Below, piece after piece: positions 60,618-64,000 of a DNA stretch of 64,000 nt. Made by a program: the position numbers and the translations under genes. Origin of the DNA: UBA6985 sp946536225 (lineage in GTDB: Bacteria; Bacillota_I; Bacilli_A; RF39; UBA660); the NCBI GenBank assembly GCA_946536225.1, contig CAMNEE010000001.1:372001-436000 (forward strand), in the 5' to 3' direction. The notes under the pieces are model-generated. The model saw only the letters and a program-made list of their open reading frames with translations. It searched no databases and was not told the DNA's origin. Within the stretch, counting starts at the first letter, position 1, and each line of letters opens with the position of its first letter.

Positions 60618-61226
60618 ATGAAGAAAAATAACGATAAAAAGAAAACAATTATATTAGCTGGGATTGGTTTATTTACTGTTCTAGGAGGTACGCTAGCTTA
60701 TTTTACAACTTCATCTAATATAGTTAATAAGTTTGAATCTGGTTTATACCAAAATAGAATTGTTGAAGAGTTTGAGTCACCTAATAATTGGGTGCCAGGT
60801 ACTACAACTAAAAAAGAAGTAAGAGTAGAAAATACTGGTGATGTTTCTATGGCATTAAGAGCATCTGTAAGTGAAGAATGGATAAATAAGAAAGGTGATA
60901 AGATTTCTCTTATTGATGATAAAGGTAACATTGCTGCTATTGTTAATTATGGAGATGCTTGGAAAAAAGGAAGTGATGGGTATTTCTATTACAAAGATGG
61001 AAATAATTTAAAAGAACTTCTTCCTGGTAATACTTCTGACAACTTTATTGAAAGTGTAACTTTTAATGGTAATATAGAAGCTTCTTTGAAAAAGGAAGTA
61101 TCTGAAGATGGAAAAACTATTACATATACTTCAACTGGCGAAGGATATGATGATGCAACTTATTCTTTAGTAGTTACAATTGATACTGTTCAATTTGACC
61201 ATGCATCATCTGCGTGGAATATATAG
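60618..61226 (+). CDS. TasA/camelysin-like secreted protein with SipW-type signal
   Basis: The 202-residue protein has a SipW-cognate signal (TIILAGIGLFTVLGGTLAYFTT) followed by SNIVNKFESGLYQNRIVEEFESP, which matches the start of TasA/CalY/camelysin-type proteins, and ENTGDVSMALRASVSEEW. Such proteins are exported, cut by SipW-type peptidases and form fibres or surface layers in Bacillus. The next gene is just such a peptidase. AATAGGGGGATT precedes the ATG. Whether it is structural, a bacteriocin partner or an immunity factor cannot be told. Confidence 0.82.
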   Translation: MKKNNDKKKTIILAGIGLFTVLGGTLAYFTTSSNIVNKFESGLYQNRIVEEFESPNNWVPGTTTKKEVRVENTGDVSMALRASVSEEWINKKGDKISLIDDKGNIAAIVNYGDAWKKGSDGYFYYKDGNNLKELLPGNTSDNFIESVTFNGNIEASLKKEVSEDGKTITYTSTGEGYDDATYSLVVTIDTVQFDHASSAWNI

Positions 61227-61249
61227 GAGTACATTGTACTCCTTTTTTC
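61225..61249 (+). terminator. Hairpin between the TasA-like gene and sipW
   Basis: AGGAGTAC-ATT-GTACTCCT is followed by T6. No promoter is visible between it and the signal peptidase gene 18 bases on, so it probably acts as an attenuator inside the operon. Confidence 0.8.
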
Positions 61250-61266
61250 TATAAGGTGGTGATAAT

Positions 61267-62529
61267 ATTAAAAGACTGTTTATTAAGTTAATATATTTAT
61301 TCTTGTTAATTTATGTTTTAGTATTTATTCCAATTATTTTTGGTTGGAAACCACTTGTAGTTATTTCTGGTAGTATGGAACCAACGCTCAAAGTTGGGGG
61401 ACTTCTTTACTATAAGAAATGTGATTTAAATGATTTTAAAAAAGATGATATTTTAGTTTTTAGATCATCAAAGCATATTGTTTCTCATAGAATTGTTGAG
61501 AAAAAGGAATTTGGCTTTATTACCAAAGGAGATGCAAATAAGAAAATTGATAATAATGTTGTAAATAATAGTGTTGTTATGGGTATAGGTACCAACTGGT
61601 GTATACCGTATTTAGGTTATTATGTGAGCTTTTTATATAATAACAAAATAATTATGTTTTTAGTTATTAGTTTGATGGTTTATTTAAGTTATAAAGAAAA
61701 GAAGAGATTTAAGAATAATATAGTTATGGTATTTGCTTTATTCTTAACTTGTCAGTTTTGTTTTTCATTCTTTAATACAAGTACTAGTGTAACTAATAAT
61801 TTTAAAACTAGTGATTATAATGTAAAACTATATACTGATGGAGGTACACTTATAAATGATTTAAGAATTAATAAAGATGTAATTTTACCAGATGCTATGA
61901 AAAAAGGTTCTACATTTGATGGGTGGATAAAAGATGAGGATGGATATAGAGCAGAATGGATTGATACCTTGTATAGTTTTAAAGTGGAACCTATTATACA
62001 AGGCGTTACTTATCCCTTGGGTAAATCAGGATTTACTTTTACTATTTGGAAAGATGATAAGATAATTGCAAGTAATGTAAAATACTTTAATACTCTTTGT
62101 GTTTATGATGATGTATTTAAAGTAGTTGTTAATGAACGAGATGGGTATACAATTAATTCATTTAAAACTAAGACATTTGTTATTCAAAAAAATACTTCTG
62201 TAAATCCATCATGGATTGATAATATACCTCCTGTAATAACAAACTTTAAAGTAGAAAATTTGGGATATTATAATTCATCTCTTGGAGCAAGAGCAGGATG
62301 GAATATTAGAATATATATTGAAGGCTATGATACAGGAAGTGGAATAAATAAGTATCAAACATGGTTAGTTCCATATCAAAATGGAAGTGGAGCAGAAAGA
62401 GAAGATGGGAATAATCGTGTACTTACAAATGTTTTATATTTAAATAAACCAGAAGGCAGAACTTTTTGTGCATATGTTATAGATAACGCAGGTAATGAAT
62501 CTGAAAAATGTGAAACAATAAAGATTTAG
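61267..62529 (+). CDS. sipW: SipW-type signal peptidase I with extracellular repeat extension
   Basis: The protein of about 420 residues probably starts at ATT 61267: AAGGTGG lies seven bases upstream, and the frame gives KRLFIKLIYLFLLIYVLVF, the proper N-terminal anchor. The first conventional start, TTG 61303, would cut this anchor. Catalytic Ser is in SGSMEPT and His in IVSHRIVE, as in ER-type SipW, where His replaces Lys. After a second membrane pair (about 110-165) the rest is outside: an InlB-like unit (YTDGGTLINDLRINKD, GSTFDGWIK) and an Ig-like C-terminus with Cys pair. It presumably processes the neighbouring TasA-like protein. Confidence 0.82.
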   Translation: MKRLFIKLIYLFLLIYVLVFIPIIFGWKPLVVISGSMEPTLKVGGLLYYKKCDLNDFKKDDILVFRSSKHIVSHRIVEKKEFGFITKGDANKKIDNNVVNNSVVMGIGTNWCIPYLGYYVSFLYNNKIIMFLVISLMVYLSYKEKKRFKNNIVMVFALFLTCQFCFSFFNTSTSVTNNFKTSDYNVKLYTDGGTLINDLRINKDVILPDAMKKGSTFDGWIKDEDGYRAEWIDTLYSFKVEPIIQGVTYPLGKSGFTFTIWKDDKIIASNVKYFNTLCVYDDVFKVVVNERDGYTINSFKTKTFVIQKNTSVNPSWIDNIPPVITNFKVENLGYYNSSLGARAGWNIRIYIEGYDTGSGINKYQTWLVPYQNGSGAEREDGNNRVLTNVLYLNKPEGRTFCAYVIDNAGNESEKCETIKI

Positions 62530-62565
62530 TTTTATGTTATACTATATGAGGAATATGGAGATAAT

Positions 62566-63234
62566 ATGAAAAAATATATGATTTTAGATTTTGGTAATGT
62601 TTTAGTTTATCCTACATCAGGTGATTGGAACATGACACCTGTATTTATGAAAAATGTTAATCCAAGTGGTGAAAATATTGAACAATTAAAAGCACTTTTT
62701 AAAAAATATTCTTATTACTTAGATGAAAAGTTATTAACTACAGAAGAAGAATTTGAGATGTTTAAGTCATTTTATGGTGCTGTATTATCAGAGTGTGATT
62801 GGTTTAAATATGATGAAGAAAAAATTCGAGAAATCGCTTATAACAGAACTTATGAGCTTGATAAATATACTTTATTTGAGGAAGTTAAAGATGAATTAGA
62901 AAAATTAAGTAAGAAGTATAAATTAATCATGTTAACTGATAACTGGCCATGTGTTATCGATTATTTAAAGCATTATGATTTACTTAAATATTTTGAAAAA
63001 GTTTATATTTCATCTTTTTATGCTGAATTAAAGCGAGAAGGTGTATTCTTTGATCATCCTGTTGAAGACTTTAAGATTAATCCTAGTGATGTAATATTTA
63101 TAGATGATCATGAAGATATACTTGATGTTGCACATGAAAAAGGATTTATAGTTTATCAAATGGATAGAAAAAATACTGTAAAATCATCTAAATATGAAAT
63201 TATTCATGATTTATCATTTTTTATAGGTAAATAG
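62566..63234 (+). CDS. HAD-superfamily hydrolase
   Basis: The 222-residue protein has motif I ILDFGNVLV (nucleophile Asp, second Asp replaced by Gly-Asn as in YihX-like enzymes), motif II LIMLTDNW, a Lys in ELKREGVFF and motif IV VIFIDDHEDIL. It belongs to the HAD subfamily I hydrolases and probably dephosphorylates a small metabolite; the substrate is unknown. A TATACTATATGAGGAATATGGAGAT leader in pieces gives GGAG before ATG 62566. Its link to the bacteriocin region is positional only. Confidence 0.82.
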   Translation: MKKYMILDFGNVLVYPTSGDWNMTPVFMKNVNPSGENIEQLKALFKKYSYYLDEKLLTTEEEFEMFKSFYGAVLSECDWFKYDEEKIREIAYNRTYELDKYTLFEEVKDELEKLSKKYKLIMLTDNWPCVIDYLKHYDLLKYFEKVYISSFYAELKREGVFFDHPVEDFKINPSDVIFIDDHEDILDVAHEKGFIVYQMDRKNTVKSSKYEIIHDLSFFIGK

Positions 63235-63241
63235 AAATTTT

Positions 63242-63269
63242 TTGACTTTTTATTTATAAGAGATATAAT
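63242..63269 (+). promoter_or_regulatory. SigA promoter of the right-edge gene
   Basis: TTGACT (63242-63247) and TATAAT (63264-63269) have a 16-base spacer. GAGAGAGGG follows as SD. Confidence 0.75.
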
Positions 63270-63293
63270 AAGCCGAGAGAGGGAAAATTATTT

Positions 63294-64000
63294 ATGACAT
63301 TAGATACAATTGATAAAGCAATATTAGAAGCGAAAGATGAAAATGAAAAACTTATAAAGGATGAACAAGTAGTTCTTGAAGAAATTGAAAATTTAAAAAA
63401 TGCATCTTTAGAAGAAAGAAGTCAAAATAGAGTTGTTTTAGGTTGTCTTCCATATGTTCTAGCTGGTGTTGCTGCTGTTGGATTATCACATTTAGGATAT
63501 GTAGATCCTAACTGGACAGGTGCTATTACACTTGGTGCAGGAGCAATAGCTGGATGCGCAATTGAAGATCATTTAGTTAGAAAGATTGTTGATTCTAAAA
63601 CTTTAAGTGATAGCGCTTATCATAATTTAAGAAGTAGAGTTTATAAAACAATTGAAAAAGAAAAAATTATTCAAAAAGAAATTATGAATGCATCTAAGAT
63701 GAATTCTTTACTAAGCGCTAAAGCAGGTGAATTTGAATTTGAAGCAGATGCTCTTAATGAAAAGAGATGTGTAGAGGATGTGTTAGACTCTTTAGCTCTT
63801 AAGATTGCACTTGTTCAAAATGATTGTAGTAGCTATGTTCAATCTAATACAATAGCTAAAGAAGCTTTAACTGCATTAGGTATATATGGTGCATATATGT
63901 TCCCATTATCTATTTTTAACGCCGAAATTAATGGTACACAATTTATGATACCAACTGCTGCAGCACTTTTATCTATAATTAATAAAGCATCTTATGAATC
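63294..64000 (+). CDS. Unknown membrane protein, truncated by the window edge
   Basis: ATG 63294 opens a frame that stays open to the last base (235 residues visible). It starts TLDTIDKAILEAKDENEKL, a charged coiled-coil-like segment, followed by two hydrophobic segments (VVLGCLPYVLAGVAAVGLSH and GAITLGAGAIAGCAI), a second charged helical stretch and another hydrophobic pair near the edge. GAGAGAGGG lies 12-14 bases upstream of the ATG, a long spacing. No family recognised. The end of the gene is outside the window. Confidence 0.65.
   Translation, partial: MTLDTIDKAILEAKDENEKLIKDEQVVLEEIENLKNASLEERSQNRVVLGCLPYVLAGVAAVGLSHLGYVDPNWTGAITLGAGAIAGCAIEDHLVRKIVDSKTLSDSAYHNLRSRVYKTIEKEKIIQKEIMNASKMNSLLSAKAGEFEFEADALNEKRCVEDVLDSLALKIALVQNDCSSYVQSNTIAKEALTALGIYGAYMFPLSIFNAEINGTQFMIPTAAALLSIINKASYE

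Noticed and set aside
1..64000. Mycoplasma-type recoding of UGA to Trp
   Set aside because: UGA ends the Nudix gene at 1567-1569 and the nuclease gene at 21050-21052 at sensible places, and Trp is UGG in conserved motifs such as TWWIRQAI of SigA.

Overview
The window is about 64 kb of very AT-rich DNA from a low-GC Gram-positive relative. Several things point to an uncultured, gut-type member of the Bacilli such as the RF39/Mollicutes-neighbour lineages; this is inference from gene content, not a database match. The evidence is a T-box riboswitch, the L21 leader with the Prp/L27 processing pair, GatCAB, a SigA-type sigma factor, and AGGTGA-type ribosome binding sites with strong TATAAT boxes. 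FtsW indicates peptidoglycan synthesis, so this is not a wall-less mycoplasma. The standard code is used: UGA is a stop (for example at 1567-1569) and Trp is UGG. Almost every gene lies on the + strand. The only - strand genes I can support are a 65-residue membrane protein (35349-35546) and a 21-codon peptide (57306-57371).

Layout: (1) 1-6543, an NAD salvage cluster: pncB end, unknown, Nudix, NMN adenylyltransferase, pnuC, nadE, nadD, pncC, an NrtR-type regulator and a PRPP synthetase. (2) 6625-17319, Lon, three large prepilin-like surface proteins, a SepM/YlbL-type protease. (3) 17363-24792, mutS, a small accessory insertion (RhuM fragment plus a YhcG-type nuclease), rplU-prp-rpmA, parC. 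(4) 24866-27602, a membrane protein, then three small pseudopilins with almost identical 5' halves and a frameshifted fourth copy. (5) 27655-42748, housekeeping: nfo, an RnfC/RnfD-like pair, ftsW, frr, mnmA, dnaG, sigA, trmK, lepA and several unknowns. (6) 42793-52587, tRNA-Gln, then a T-box controlled translation operon hisS-aspS1-asnS-aspS2-gatCAB. (7) 52657-58203, a cadherin-like surface protein, Nudix, XerC/D recombinase, metallopeptidase-like and unknown proteins. (8) 58279-62529, a bacteriocin-type locus: a peptidase-containing ABC exporter, two adjacent double-glycine-leader peptides, a TasA/camelysin-like protein and a SipW-type signal peptidase. (9) a HAD hydrolase and a truncated membrane protein at the right edge.

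The most interesting points are as follows. A probable unmodified two-peptide (class IIb-like) bacteriocin, each peptide with a GG leader and a GxxxG motif, sits directly behind its own exporter. The signal peptidase behind it appears to start at AUU. Two aspartyl-tRNA synthetases flank an asparaginyl-tRNA synthetase; one carries the residue signature of a discriminating enzyme and the other that of a non-discriminating enzyme. They are controlled by a T-box whose UGGC bulge fits tRNA-Asn or tRNA-Asp rather than tRNA-His. The pilin cassettes have conserved 5' halves and variable 3' halves. The RnfC/RnfD pair has no other Rnf gene nearby.
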